NCBI RefSeq assembly: GCF_009674825.1
Contig: NZ_WKJH01000001.1
Coordinates: forward strand, 124,001-188,000
Direction of reading: 5' to 3'
Origin: Maribacter luteus
Lineage (GTDB): Bacteria; Bacteroidota; Bacteroidia; Flavobacteriales; Flavobacteriaceae
Length of the DNA stretch: 64,000 bases
In this document: in pieces, positions 8,067 to 16,901 of the stretch
Layout of the letters: every line of letters begins with the position of its first letter
How positions within the stretch are numbered: position 1 is the stretch's first letter
Translations under genes and position numbers: made by a program
Notes under the pieces: generated by a model
Told to the model about the DNA's origin: nothing
The model's input: only the letters and a program-made list of their open reading frames with translations
Database searches by the model: none

Positions 8067-9387
8067 AACATTCTCAAAGGGAGGTATTCATCCTCCTGAA
8101 AATAAACTGACATCCTCAAAGAACATTAAGCGACTGTCAGCACCCAAAGTCGTGTATGTACCTATAGCCCAACACATTGGTATTCCTGCCGAAATCGTTG
8201 TTGACAGAAAAGACAAGGTCGAAATTGGTCAGGTCATTGCTAAATCCGGAGGTTTCGTTTCTTCGAACATACATTCCCCCGTTGCCGGTACCGTGACCAA
8301 ATTGGATATGGTCATCGATTCCAGTGGATACAAAAAACAATGTATTGTAATACGTACAGATGCAAAGAACGAAGCCAACTTTCAGGAAGTCGATTATCCC
8401 CTTAAAAAGGAAATAACCCTTGAACCTGCGGAAATCGTAAAACGAATTTCCGATTTCGGAATCGTTGGTTTGGGCGGTGCTACTTTCCCTTCCCATGTAA
8501 AACTCAACGTCAAGGAAGATAAAAAGATGGATTGTCTTATTATCAATGGTGTCGAATGCGAACCTTATTTAACGGCAGATCATAGGTTGATGCTCGAAAA
8601 AGGGGAAGAAATAGTCGTAGGCATAAAAATCTTAATGAAGGCCCTTCATGTAAACAAAGCTGTCATTGGGATTGAGGACAATAAACACGATGCGGTTGAA
8701 TTATTCAAACGATTAACTGCCGACGAAAAAGAAATACAAGTAGCTGCCTTACAGGTTAAATATCCCCAAGGTGGTGAAAAGCAATTGATAAGTGCCATTT
8801 TGAATCGTGAGGTTCCAAAAAACGGTCTACCTATGGATGTAGGTGTGGTCGTGAATAATGTTGGGACGGTTTTCGCTATTTACGAGGCCATTCAGCATAA
8901 CAAACCATTGATCGAAAGGGTCGTAACCGTAACCGGAAAAAAATTGGACAACCCATCTAACTTTTGGGTTAAGATAGGCACTCCGATCAAAGACCTTATC
9001 GAGGAAGTAGGTGGTATGCCGGAAGGTACCCGAAAAATAATAAATGGTGGCCCCATGATGGGTAAAGCCATTAAAAATACCGACGTACCTGTTACCAAAG
9101 GCACCTCGGGCATCCTTATCGTCAATGAGGATGAAGCTTGTAGGGGCGAAGTCAAAAATTGTATCCGTTGCGGCGAATGCGTCAATGTTTGTCCCATGGG
9201 ACTTGAACCCCATCTTTTAATGAACCTAACAGAGAAAGGCATGTATGAAAAAGCAGCCCAAGAAGATATAATGACATGTATCGAATGTGGCTCCTGTAGT
9301 TATGTATGCCCTTCAAACCGTCCTCTATTGGATTATATCAGGTTTGGAAAAAATATTACTAAAAATTTAGCATCTTCTAAAAATTAA
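8059..9387 (+). CDS. rnfC: Rnf complex subunit RnfC (NADH-binding, 4Fe-4S)
   Basis: RnfC is the peripheral subunit that carries the NAD(H) and FMN site. The 442-residue protein begins with the RnfC N-terminal barrel (GGIHPPENK). A Rossmann-like region similar to the Nqo1/NuoF flavoprotein follows (IVGLGGATFPSHVKL near 135-149, INGVECEPYLTADHRLM near 162-178). Two C-terminal [4Fe-4S] motifs are CIRCGECVNVCP and CIECGSCSYVCP. Its length is usual for compact RnfC proteins without the long repetitive tail of E. coli. It overlaps rnfB by 8 bp and rnfD starts 8 bp later. Confidence 0.95.
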   Translation: MLKTFSKGGIHPPENKLTSSKNIKRLSAPKVVYVPIAQHIGIPAEIVVDRKDKVEIGQVIAKSGGFVSSNIHSPVAGTVTKLDMVIDSSGYKKQCIVIRTDAKNEANFQEVDYPLKKEITLEPAEIVKRISDFGIVGLGGATFPSHVKLNVKEDKKMDCLIINGVECEPYLTADHRLMLEKGEEIVVGIKILMKALHVNKAVIGIEDNKHDAVELFKRLTADEKEIQVAALQVKYPQGGEKQLISAILNREVPKNGLPMDVGVVVNNVGTVFAIYEAIQHNKPLIERVVTVTGKKLDNPSNFWVKIGTPIKDLIEEVGGMPEGTRKIINGGPMMGKAIKNTDVPVTKGTSGILIVNEDEACRGEVKNCIRCGECVNVCPMGLEPHLLMNLTEKGMYEKAAQEDIMTCIECGSCSYVCPSNRPLLDYIRFGKNITKNLASSKN

Positions 9388-9394
9388 ATACATA

Positions 9395-10405
9395 ATGGAT
9401 AGCCCCCCAATTGTTATTTCGGCCTCCCCACACCTTCATTCTGAAAGAACTTCAAAAAAAATAATGTATGATGTGGTCATAGCATTGGTACCCGCATTTT
9501 TGGTATCATTGTATGTATTTGGCTTTAACGCATTGATAACAACCTCAATAGCCATTATTTCATGTTTGTTGTTCGAATATCTGATTCAAAAATATCTCAT
9601 GAAAACCGAGGTGACCATAACCGATGGCTCGGCTCTGTTAACAGGACTACTTTTGGCCTTTAACGTACCGGCCGGACTGCCCATTTGGATGATCATCGTA
9701 GGTAGTTTAGTGGCAATCGGTATCGCAAAACTTTCATTCGGTGGACTTGGTTTCAACGTGTTCAATCCTGCTCTTGTCGGTAGGGTTTTCCTTTTGGTCT
9801 GTTTTCCCGTTCAAATGACACTTTGGCCAATGGCCGTGGTGAACAACACTACGATTGCAGATGCCGTTTCCGGTGCTACAACTTTAGGGATCATAAAAGA
9901 AGGTTTACAATTTGGAGGAACAATGACCGAGTTAAGTGCCAAGATTCCTTCAAGTATTGATATGCTTTTAGGTATCACAGGAGGTTCCCTAGGGGAAATG
10001 TCGGCTATTGCCTTACTACTTGGAGGCCTATATCTTATGATTCGTAAAGTCATCTCATGGCATATTCCAGTAACGGTATTATTGACCATGGGTATTATGA
10101 CCGGTATTTTCTGGTCAATAGACCCCGAGCATTATGCCAATCCGGTTATACATTTATTATCCGGTGGAGCTATTCTCGGAGCTTTCTTTATGGCCACGGA
10201 TATGGTTACAAGTCCCATGACCAAAAAAGGGATGGTTATTTTCGCGATAGGCATCGGTTTAATTACCGTTATCATTCGTTTTTACGGAGCTTATCCAGAA
10301 GGCATCTCTTTTGCCATATTGATTATGAATGCTTTTGTACCCCTGATCAACAGCTTTTTTAAACCACGCAGGTTCGGTTCTAAGATCAAAGCCAAAATTA
10401 TGTAG
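9395..10405 (+). CDS. rnfD: Rnf complex membrane subunit RnfD (covalent FMN)
   Basis: The 336-residue integral membrane protein has about nine to ten hydrophobic segments and the NqrB/RnfD layout. The covalent flavin attachment motif is seen as DAVSGATTLG (about 151-160), where the Thr of SGAT normally carries FMN through a phosphoester bond. RnfD forms part of the ion-translocating core. Flavinylation needs an ApbE transferase, which is not encoded in the window and must lie elsewhere. The gene is followed by rnfG after 2 bp. Confidence 0.94.
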   Translation: MDSPPIVISASPHLHSERTSKKIMYDVVIALVPAFLVSLYVFGFNALITTSIAIISCLLFEYLIQKYLMKTEVTITDGSALLTGLLLAFNVPAGLPIWMIIVGSLVAIGIAKLSFGGLGFNVFNPALVGRVFLLVCFPVQMTLWPMAVVNNTTIADAVSGATTLGIIKEGLQFGGTMTELSAKIPSSIDMLLGITGGSLGEMSAIALLLGGLYLMIRKVISWHIPVTVLLTMGIMTGIFWSIDPEHYANPVIHLLSGGAILGAFFMATDMVTSPMTKKGMVIFAIGIGLITVIIRFYGAYPEGISFAILIMNAFVPLINSFFKPRRFGSKIKAKIM

Positions 10406-10407
10406 TT

Positions 10408-11004
10408 ATGAGTAAGAAGGAATCAACATTTTTGAACATGGCCCTGGCACTTATCGTGATAACCTTAGTGGCCGGATTCTCTTTGGGTTTTGTCAATGAC
10501 CTGACCATGGGACCAAAGGCAGAAGCCAAATTGGCGAAAAAAGTCAATGCCCTTAAGGCCGTACTACCGGAATTTGACAATGACCTTGTATCCGAAGTAG
10601 TTAAGATAAAAACCCCAATAGCAAAGGATAGTGTAGAAGTTTACCCAGCTTTTAAAAGTGGAAAATTCGTAGGAGCCGCCGTTATCGGTGCTTCGGAAAA
10701 AGGCTTTAGTGGCTTGGTGAAAATCATGGTAGGATTTAAACCTGACGGAGGCATTCAAAATATCGTCGTACTTGAGCAGAAAGAAACCCCTGGACTTGGT
10801 ACCAAAATGAAGGAAGAAAAATTCTTGGGACAATTTCGCGACAAAAACCCCTCCGACTATAACCTAAAAGTCTCAAAAGATGGTGGTGAGGTCGATGCTT
10901 TGACCGGAGCTACGATAAGTTCAAGGGCCTTTACCGAAGCTGCCCAAAGCGCCTATGACGAATACATGAAAATCAAGGATTCTTTAACCAAATCGAACAA
11001 CTAG
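10408..11004 (+). CDS. rnfG: Rnf complex flavoprotein subunit RnfG (covalent FMN)
   Basis: The 198-residue protein has one N-terminal membrane helix (about 8-28) and an FMN-binding domain on the periplasmic side. The flavinylation motif appears as LTGATISSRAF near 169-179; the Thr of TGAT is the expected attachment residue, with Thr replacing the more common first Ser. A second typical element is the ETPGLG turn near 131-136. It passes electrons between RnfD and the rest of the complex. Tight spacing on both sides (2 and 5 bp) supports one transcript. Confidence 0.94.
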   Translation: MSKKESTFLNMALALIVITLVAGFSLGFVNDLTMGPKAEAKLAKKVNALKAVLPEFDNDLVSEVVKIKTPIAKDSVEVYPAFKSGKFVGAAVIGASEKGFSGLVKIMVGFKPDGGIQNIVVLEQKETPGLGTKMKEEKFLGQFRDKNPSDYNLKVSKDGGEVDALTGATISSRAFTEAAQSAYDEYMKIKDSLTKSNN

Positions 11005-11009
11005 AAATT

Positions 11010-11615
11010 ATGGCCAATACCATTGATCAAAAGCAAAATTTCTTAAAAGGTATCGTCAAGGAGAACCCCATCTTTGTAATGCTTCTGGGCATGTGTCCTA
11101 CTTTGGGGGTTACTTCATCGGCCTTTAACGGATTCGGTATGGGAGTTGCCACCTTATTCGTACTCTTAATGTCCAATACGGTCGTTTCCCTTGTCAAATC
11201 ACAAATACCGAGTAAGGTCAGGATTCCTGCCTTTATCATCATAATCGCTTCTTTCGTGACCATAGTTGAAATGGTCTTGGAAGCTTTTATCCCCTTTCTT
11301 TACGAGCAACTGGGCATCTTTATCCCCTTAATCGTGGTAAACTGTCTCATTCTAGGAAGGGCCGAGGCCTTTGCCTCGAAAAATGATTTAAAATCCTCGG
11401 TGTTGGATGCACTTGGCATGGGACTGGGTTTTGTACTTGCGCTTACCGTTTTGGGTATAACCCGAGAAATTCTGGGTAATGGAAGTATTTTCGATTATAA
11501 ATTCGTTTCAGAGGATGCGAATACGTTCATCCTTTTCATTCTACCTCCAGGAGCATTCATAGCCTTGGCCTATCTATCAATCTTGTTTAATAAACTAACC
11601 GCTAAAACAGCTTAG
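11010..11615 (+). CDS. rnfE: Rnf complex membrane subunit RnfE
   Basis: The 201-residue protein has about six membrane helices of the NqrD/RnfE family. Recognisable conserved segments are ENPIFVMLLGMCPTLGVTSS near the N-terminus, with the Cys that helps hold the membrane 2Fe cluster between RnfA and RnfE, and VVNCLILGRAEAFAS in the middle, carrying the second conserved Cys. RnfE and RnfA are inverted relatives and form a symmetric pair in the membrane. One base separates it from rnfA. Confidence 0.94.
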   Translation: MANTIDQKQNFLKGIVKENPIFVMLLGMCPTLGVTSSAFNGFGMGVATLFVLLMSNTVVSLVKSQIPSKVRIPAFIIIIASFVTIVEMVLEAFIPFLYEQLGIFIPLIVVNCLILGRAEAFASKNDLKSSVLDALGMGLGFVLALTVLGITREILGNGSIFDYKFVSEDANTFILFILPPGAFIALAYLSILFNKLTAKTA

Positions 11616-11616
11616 A

Positions 11617-12192
11617 ATGGACTATATCGTAATACTCATAGCCGCTGTATTCGTCAACAATATTGTACTATCGCAATTTTTGGGCATCTGCCCCTTTTTA
11701 GGCGTTTCCAACAAAATATCGACCTCGGTGGGTATGGCAGGTGCCGTAATGTTCGTAATGACCATTGCAACGACCGCGACCTATCTGTTACATAACTATA
11801 TTCTACTTCCTGCAGGGTTGGATTATCTACGGACCATAACCTTTATCCTGGTAATTGCCGCTTTGGTGCAAATGGTAGAGATCATACTTAAAAAAGTGAG
11901 TCCACCTTTATACCAGGCTTTGGGGGTTTTTCTTCCACTGATTACCACGAATTGTGCAGTCCTTGGTGTTGCTATCCTAGCTTTGGGTCTCGAAAACAGC
12001 AGCCTCTTAAAGGCCGTTTTCTTCGCTTTCTCCAATTCTCTTGGATTTGGTTTGGCTTTGATCGTCTTTGCCAGTATTCGCGAATATCTAGAACTCGCCA
12101 ATATACCTGAAGGTATGAAAGGGGTTCCTATCAATTTGTTGGTAGCCGGACTATTGTCCTTGGCCTTTTTAGGTTTCACAGGATTGGTGTAA
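11617..12192 (+). CDS. rnfA: Rnf complex membrane subunit RnfA
   Basis: The 191-residue protein has six membrane helices and matches NqrE/RnfA: VNNIVLSQFLGICPFLGVS near residues 13-31 and ITTNCAVLGVAILAL near 109-123 contain the two conserved cysteines that pair with those of RnfE. It ends the rseC-rnfBCDGEA operon. The following 284 bp to the convergent CE12 gene hold no gene and no convincing terminator; only a 7-bp inverted repeat (12394-12400 with 12413-12419) without a T-run is visible. Confidence 0.94.
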   Translation: MDYIVILIAAVFVNNIVLSQFLGICPFLGVSNKISTSVGMAGAVMFVMTIATTATYLLHNYILLPAGLDYLRTITFILVIAALVQMVEIILKKVSPPLYQALGVFLPLITTNCAVLGVAILALGLENSSLLKAVFFAFSNSLGFGLALIVFASIREYLELANIPEGMKGVPINLLVAGLLSLAFLGFTGLV

Positions 12193-12476
12193 TCGAAAAA
12201 TGTGACCAAAAACAAGCCATAATAGCACAACCATTATAAGTTGAAAACCAAAATCCAGCAACCTGGGTCTTGGGTCAGTTTATTTGTTAAATACCTACCT
12301 TAAAAACAAATCAATATACGCTATGGTAGACTGAAACCAATGGTGATACAAACAAAATGAATGAGTCGCATCCTTAAATTCATGAACCTCTGAATAATCC
12401 TGTTCTTATTACGGATTATGGTATTCCAACCCCCGGGGTAATTACCAAAATAACCCAAAAACCTTTTGAATCGACT

Positions 12477-13217
12477 TCATGGTTTCAGCATACCCACCAA
12501 TGGAAGTCCTAAGGATCTTAGCTCATCTACGACCAATCTTGAAACCGACAATGCCCCTTTTTTGGACAAATGTGTATTGTCCTCCTTTCCGTTTGGATAG
12601 TACGGATGCTCCCCAGGTTTAAAGTGAAGGTGTAGTTTTTTGGACCCTTCGGGGCCACAGGAGATTTCCAACTCCTCGGTTAAATATTGAAGGTCAACAA
12701 ATGGAACCTTTAATTCCTGGGCCACCAATCGTACTTCCATAGGATATTCGCCGTGTGTATCGACCAAAGTCCCAAATTCATTGAAATTTCTTCTTGCAAT
12801 GGATGAAAAAAGTATTGGGATTGCCCCCTTTTCCCTTGTTTCCTTGACAAATCGAATCAAATTATAACGATAGGCAGTATGTGGATTGGTATAACGGGTC
12901 GAATCCTTTATCTTTTGATCGTTATGTCCAAACTGGATGAACACATAATCATTTGGTTTTAATACTTTGCAAACCGAATCCCATCTTTTCTCATTGATAA
13001 AACTTTTTGAACTCCGACCATTAACGGCCCTATTGTCTATCTTCACTTCCTTGGTAAAAAAAAGTGGCAAAACCTGCGCCCAACCACGTTCTGGATTTTC
13101 ATTGGGATTATCCTTGTTCGCCATTGTCGAATCCCCAATACAATAAATCGTTGTCTCCTGTGCATTGCCGATTGCACCTAGGAACACGAAAACCATCAAA
13201 AATACTTTTACTTTCAT
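12477..13217 (-). CDS. Rhamnogalacturonan/pectin acetylesterase, SGNH hydrolase (CE12-like)
   Basis: The SGNH blocks are clear: GDSTMA (nucleophile Ser), NRAVNGRSSKSF (Gly), FIQFGHNDQK (Asn) and NTHLSKKGA (Asp/His region DNTHLS). This order and spacing fit family CE12, which removes acetyl groups from rhamnogalacturonan or pectin. A signal peptide MKVKVFLMVFVFLGAIGNAQ implies export. I start at 13217 because this ATG overlaps the stop of the PL10-CE8 gene as ATGA and begins the signal peptide directly; a longer start at 13238 would add seven residues. It is the last gene of the pectin operon. Deacetylation would open pectin to the PL10, GH28 and GH105 enzymes nearby. Confidence 0.85.
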   Translation of the reverse strand: MKVKVFLMVFVFLGAIGNAQETTIYCIGDSTMANKDNPNENPERGWAQVLPLFFTKEVKIDNRAVNGRSSKSFINEKRWDSVCKVLKPNDYVFIQFGHNDQKIKDSTRYTNPHTAYRYNLIRFVKETREKGAIPILFSSIARRNFNEFGTLVDTHGEYPMEVRLVAQELKVPFVDLQYLTEELEISCGPEGSKKLHLHFKPGEHPYYPNGKEDNTHLSKKGALSVSRLVVDELRSLGLPLVGMLKP

Positions 13218-15232
13218 TTCCTGAAATTCAAATACCATGGTTTACCCTCTTTTTTTTGATTCCCAAGAATATTCCCAACTGTGTATTTTTTAGCTTCCGA
13301 TTTTTTTATCTGATAGGACCACCCCACCCGTTTACCGGGTTGAAATCCTGGCCCGCTGCAATTATATTCCGCGTAGAACGTCTCACCCATGGCTTTCTCG
13401 TTAGACCAATTATCCCATCCCTCTGGGATGATATGATCTCCCATAAAACAATTGATAAAAACGGTTTTTGCATACGTTCGCCATGGTCTGCCTAAGTATA
13501 CTTTACCCAATCCCGGAGTGCCCGTAAGTTTACAACCCTTGAAAACATAGCCGAATTCCATATTTTTTGAGGTAGAGGCAGCCGTGATAAAGGAATCTGA
13601 TTTACTGTGGATTACACTATTCTGAAAAAGTGCTGTCGCCTGTCCAAAAATAAAGTCGGTCGTTCCTTCGATATAGCAATCCTTATAGTATTGCCTAAAA
13701 CCTTCCCCTGTGGTATATAAGGTATCTTGATTTCCTTTGATTTTACAATTCTCAATTAAAACGCGGTCCGCATTTACCGCTAGGGCCACAGCTTGTCCTT
13801 TTTGGCCGGCAGTATTTTGAAAGGTAAGGTTTTCGGCATAAAAGTCATTGCCCTGCACCAAGAATGTAGGGGTATGGAAGGTACTGTTTCTTCCCAGATT
13901 CAATCTTTCAAAATAATCATCATAAGTAATGATGGTCTTATCCTTATCCTCCCCAATGATCGACATATGTGTATTCCATTCATAAACCTCAACTTTTTCC
14001 TTATAAATTCCATTTTTTATCTTGATGGTTACGCGCCTGTCAGGAAATCCCTTGGCACTATTGATGGCCTCTTGGATTGAGGTGAAATCTCCTGTGCCAT
14101 CCTTGGCCACAACCATATTGTAGATATCGATATCCCCTTTTGTTTTGGCCTTTCCCATGATTTTAGCCTTCCACTTCGGATATTTTACCAATACCTCTAG
14201 AGGTTCATCGGTATACCATTTATAACCATTTCTACGCTCTTCCCCTATTTCTTCTATGCTTTCTTTTTTAATGCCATCACGATCACAGAAAAAAGGTCTG
14301 TTATCCTCTAATTCCATAAACCTGGCCCAAAGGGGTTTGGCCCCAGCGTCAGGCACCATTATTTTTTTTATCAATTTACCGTTGTCATTATAGACACGCT
14401 CTTCCCGTAACCCTTCAATTTTTGTTTCCTTAAACCATTTCACGGCGGATTCAATCGCTGCTACAACCTCGTCTGAAGGGTTTTCAACACTTAAAAGAAG
14501 TAAAACGATCTTTGCGGATTCACTCCCACTTAATGAAGGCAACTCATATGATCTTGCTTTAGCAGGAAGTAAGGTGTTTTCATCATGTTGGGCACACCAC
14601 ACGGTCAACTTTCCGTTTTGCACATATTGTGTTTTCAGAATGCAATCAATACCTTTTTCAAAGGCCAGTCTAGCCTTCTTGACTTTTTCGACAGGTATAT
14701 CGAGATGTACGAATCGCTTTGAACCGGCAATATCCTTTAGGATACGAAGCACATTTACCATGGCGTCATCATTATAGGTTATGTGCGTATAATAGCCCTT
14801 GCGCAAAGGGTAGAATTGCGGCCACCCCCCATTTTCGTACTGGGCATCCAAGAGATAATCCAAACCCTTTAAAAAGGCCGTTCTATATTGCCCATTTTTG
14901 GTTTGTTGGTACATTTTGGACAGGAATATCATTTCTTGGGTAGTAGCCCCATTGTCTATGGTACATCCTCGAGGTATTGATTTCAGTTCATTCAATTCAC
15001 GCTTTTTCCCTTCAGAAAAGGGCTTGTGCATTTGAATGTTCTTTGGCCACCCCCCAATATCCCTTTGAAACAACAAAACATTCCCTGCTACCGCCTTAGC
15101 CTCAATTGTAGCAAACCAAGAACTGTCTTTCAAGTGGGTAATTTCTTTCCACGAAGCATCCAACACCTGTGTCTGTGTATAGGTGATGTTGGTTAGTATA
15201 AAAAACAGGCTACATCTTAAAAAATTGAACAT
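13214..15232 (-). CDS. Fusion of pectate lyase (PL10) and pectin methylesterase (CE8)
   Basis: Two enzymes lie in one chain of 672 residues. Residues about 25-355 match PL10 pectate lyase (FQRDIGGWPKNIQM, TIDNGATTQEM, GGWPQFYPLR, NDDAMVNVLR, ELEDNRPFFCDRDG). Residues about 373-672 form a CE8 beta-helix with both catalytic Asp residues (QDTLYTTGEG, Asp503; GTTDFIFGQ, Asp526) and the substrate Arg in YLGRPWR. CE8 removes methyl esters, giving the free polygalacturonate that PL10 cuts, so the fusion couples the two steps. A signal peptide follows Met at 15232 (MFNFLRCSLFFILT); a start at 15268 would overlap the GH43 gene. It overlaps the CE12 gene by 4 bp. No T9SS C-terminal domain is seen. Confidence 0.88.
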   Translation of the reverse strand: MFNFLRCSLFFILTNITYTQTQVLDASWKEITHLKDSSWFATIEAKAVAGNVLLFQRDIGGWPKNIQMHKPFSEGKKRELNELKSIPRGCTIDNGATTQEMIFLSKMYQQTKNGQYRTAFLKGLDYLLDAQYENGGWPQFYPLRKGYYTHITYNDDAMVNVLRILKDIAGSKRFVHLDIPVEKVKKARLAFEKGIDCILKTQYVQNGKLTVWCAQHDENTLLPAKARSYELPSLSGSESAKIVLLLLSVENPSDEVVAAIESAVKWFKETKIEGLREERVYNDNGKLIKKIMVPDAGAKPLWARFMELEDNRPFFCDRDGIKKESIEEIGEERRNGYKWYTDEPLEVLVKYPKWKAKIMGKAKTKGDIDIYNMVVAKDGTGDFTSIQEAINSAKGFPDRRVTIKIKNGIYKEKVEVYEWNTHMSIIGEDKDKTIITYDDYFERLNLGRNSTFHTPTFLVQGNDFYAENLTFQNTAGQKGQAVALAVNADRVLIENCKIKGNQDTLYTTGEGFRQYYKDCYIEGTTDFIFGQATALFQNSVIHSKSDSFITAASTSKNMEFGYVFKGCKLTGTPGLGKVYLGRPWRTYAKTVFINCFMGDHIIPEGWDNWSNEKAMGETFYAEYNCSGPGFQPGKRVGWSYQIKKSEAKKYTVGNILGNQKKEGKPWYLNFRK

Positions 15233-15246
15233 ATATAAAAATTTAA

Positions 15247-16899
15247 TCAGGGCGTAAAACGAATCCAATCAATATCTAAATACCCCGCATTATTGGTTAT
15301 ACCTTTCCTTTGGGCAAAATACCCGATCTTGGCTCCGATCCACTTCCCTTCCCGGGCTACGAATCCTTCCCCAACATTTTTAAAAGTTTTACCGTCCTCA
15401 CTAAAACTAAATAGACACTTTCCCCCTTTATTGACCACTATTCTTAAATACAGTTCATTGGACTTTACCTTATAGGATTTTCCCACTGTTTCAATACCTT
15501 TCAAATCGGCATTATCACAGATTACCTGAGAGACATACAATTCATCTTTCTCCTGTTTAACTTCGAGGTAAGCATAAGATCTTCCCATTATCAAAAAGCC
15601 TGCTTTCTCACCATCTTCATGAGCGCGGAAAGCTACCTTTGTTGTTGCTGTGAATGTTTCGGAGGGCCATTTTTGTAATAACAAATTCGGAACATCCCAT
15701 AAATTAGTTACCCCTTCAGGAATTGCTTGGCAAAACAGTCTAAAATATCCGTTGGAGGTCGGAAATCCCCAATACAACTTCGGGTTTGCATGCCATTGCC
15801 ATTGCAATTCGAGTGAAGTTGTATCAAACCCATCTGAATCCGGAGGGGTTACTTTAGGATACATTTTACCTACATTGGGTTTTTTATACCCCAATACAGG
15901 CACACCAATACCATTGCCCTGATCCTTACCGATAATGGGCCAATCGTTTTTCCATTTCATTGGTTGTAAATGAACAACACGGCCATAAGCCCCTTTATCC
16001 TGAAAATGGATAAACCAATCCTCACCCGTAATCGTATCGACCCAAGCACCTTGATGTGGGCCGTTTATAGGTGTTGCACCTTGCTCCATCACAATTTTTT
16101 CTTCATAGGGCCCTAAGACATTTTTTGACCGCAATACCAATTGCCAACCAGTAGAAACACCTCCTGCCGGTGCAAAAAGATAATAGTATCCATTTCTTTT
16201 GTAAAATTTAGGACCTTCGATCGTGGGTTGTTTTTCATGACCATCAAACACCAAAACATCATTTTCCACAGTTCTGGTAGCATCAGGTGACATGGCACAA
16301 ACCATCAGCATGCTCTTTATTCCCGCCCTGCTTCCTGCGAAGGCATAAGCTAAATATGCTTTTCCGTCTTCATCCCATAAGGGAGCAGGATCAATCAACC
16401 CTTTTCCACTTTTTATCAATTGGGGTTCTGACCAATTGGTATTGGGATCATTTGTCTTGATCATGTAAATACCAAAATCCGGATCTGGATAAAATATATA
16501 ATACATGCCTTCATGAAATCGAATACAAGGTGCCCATACCCCATTAGCATGCTGCGGCATATCAAAAACATCCAAAGGCACTTGTTTTGGCAAAGCATGG
16601 TTTACCAACTGCCAGTTGACAAGATCTTTCGAATGAAGAATAGGTAATCCCGGGATACAATTGAAGGAAGATGCAGTCATATAATAATCCTCCCCTACCC
16701 GAACTACATCTGGGTCGGAATAATCAGCATGCAAAATCGGGTTGACATACGTACCATCACCTTGATCGGATTGCCATACTTCCGATATAGACTGTTGGGT
16801 TTGTCCTAAGAGCCATATTGGGGCCATAAGGAATAAAAAACAATTCTTTGTAACAAAAATCCCATATGGCACCAATGCACTTTTACTTCTACGTACCAT
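15247..16899 (-). CDS. Glycoside hydrolase family GH43 with C-terminal lectin-like domain
   Basis: The 550-residue protein shows the five-bladed propeller start of GH43: YVNPILHADYSDPDVVR, with the likely general base Asp62, and the acid-type block TIEGPKFYKRNGYYYLFAP. Residues about 355-550 resemble the concanavalin-like domain found in beta-xylosidase/arabinofuranosidase members (AHEDGEKAGFLIMGRSYAYL). Members remove arabinose, xylose or galactose side chains; here arabinan or other pectin side chains are the likely targets. The N-terminus has a long positively charged stretch before a hydrophobic segment (FLFLMAPIWLLGQ), so export is likely. Two bases separate it from the DUF5060 gene. Confidence 0.85.
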   Translation of the reverse strand: MVRRSKSALVPYGIFVTKNCFLFLMAPIWLLGQTQQSISEVWQSDQGDGTYVNPILHADYSDPDVVRVGEDYYMTASSFNCIPGLPILHSKDLVNWQLVNHALPKQVPLDVFDMPQHANGVWAPCIRFHEGMYYIFYPDPDFGIYMIKTNDPNTNWSEPQLIKSGKGLIDPAPLWDEDGKAYLAYAFAGSRAGIKSMLMVCAMSPDATRTVENDVLVFDGHEKQPTIEGPKFYKRNGYYYLFAPAGGVSTGWQLVLRSKNVLGPYEEKIVMEQGATPINGPHQGAWVDTITGEDWFIHFQDKGAYGRVVHLQPMKWKNDWPIIGKDQGNGIGVPVLGYKKPNVGKMYPKVTPPDSDGFDTTSLELQWQWHANPKLYWGFPTSNGYFRLFCQAIPEGVTNLWDVPNLLLQKWPSETFTATTKVAFRAHEDGEKAGFLIMGRSYAYLEVKQEKDELYVSQVICDNADLKGIETVGKSYKVKSNELYLRIVVNKGGKCLFSFSEDGKTFKNVGEGFVAREGKWIGAKIGYFAQRKGITNNAGYLDIDWIRFTP

Positions 16900-16901
16900 A
16901 A

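Noticed and set aside
8137-9242. Antisense frames of 116-128 codons within rnfC
   Set aside because: They lie fully opposite a strongly conserved gene and show no protein-like motifs.
12394-12419. ATAATCC/GGATTAT inverted repeat between rnfA and the CE12 gene
   Set aside because: Only 7 bp, AT-rich, 200 bp after rnfA and without a T-run; not convincing as terminator or operator.
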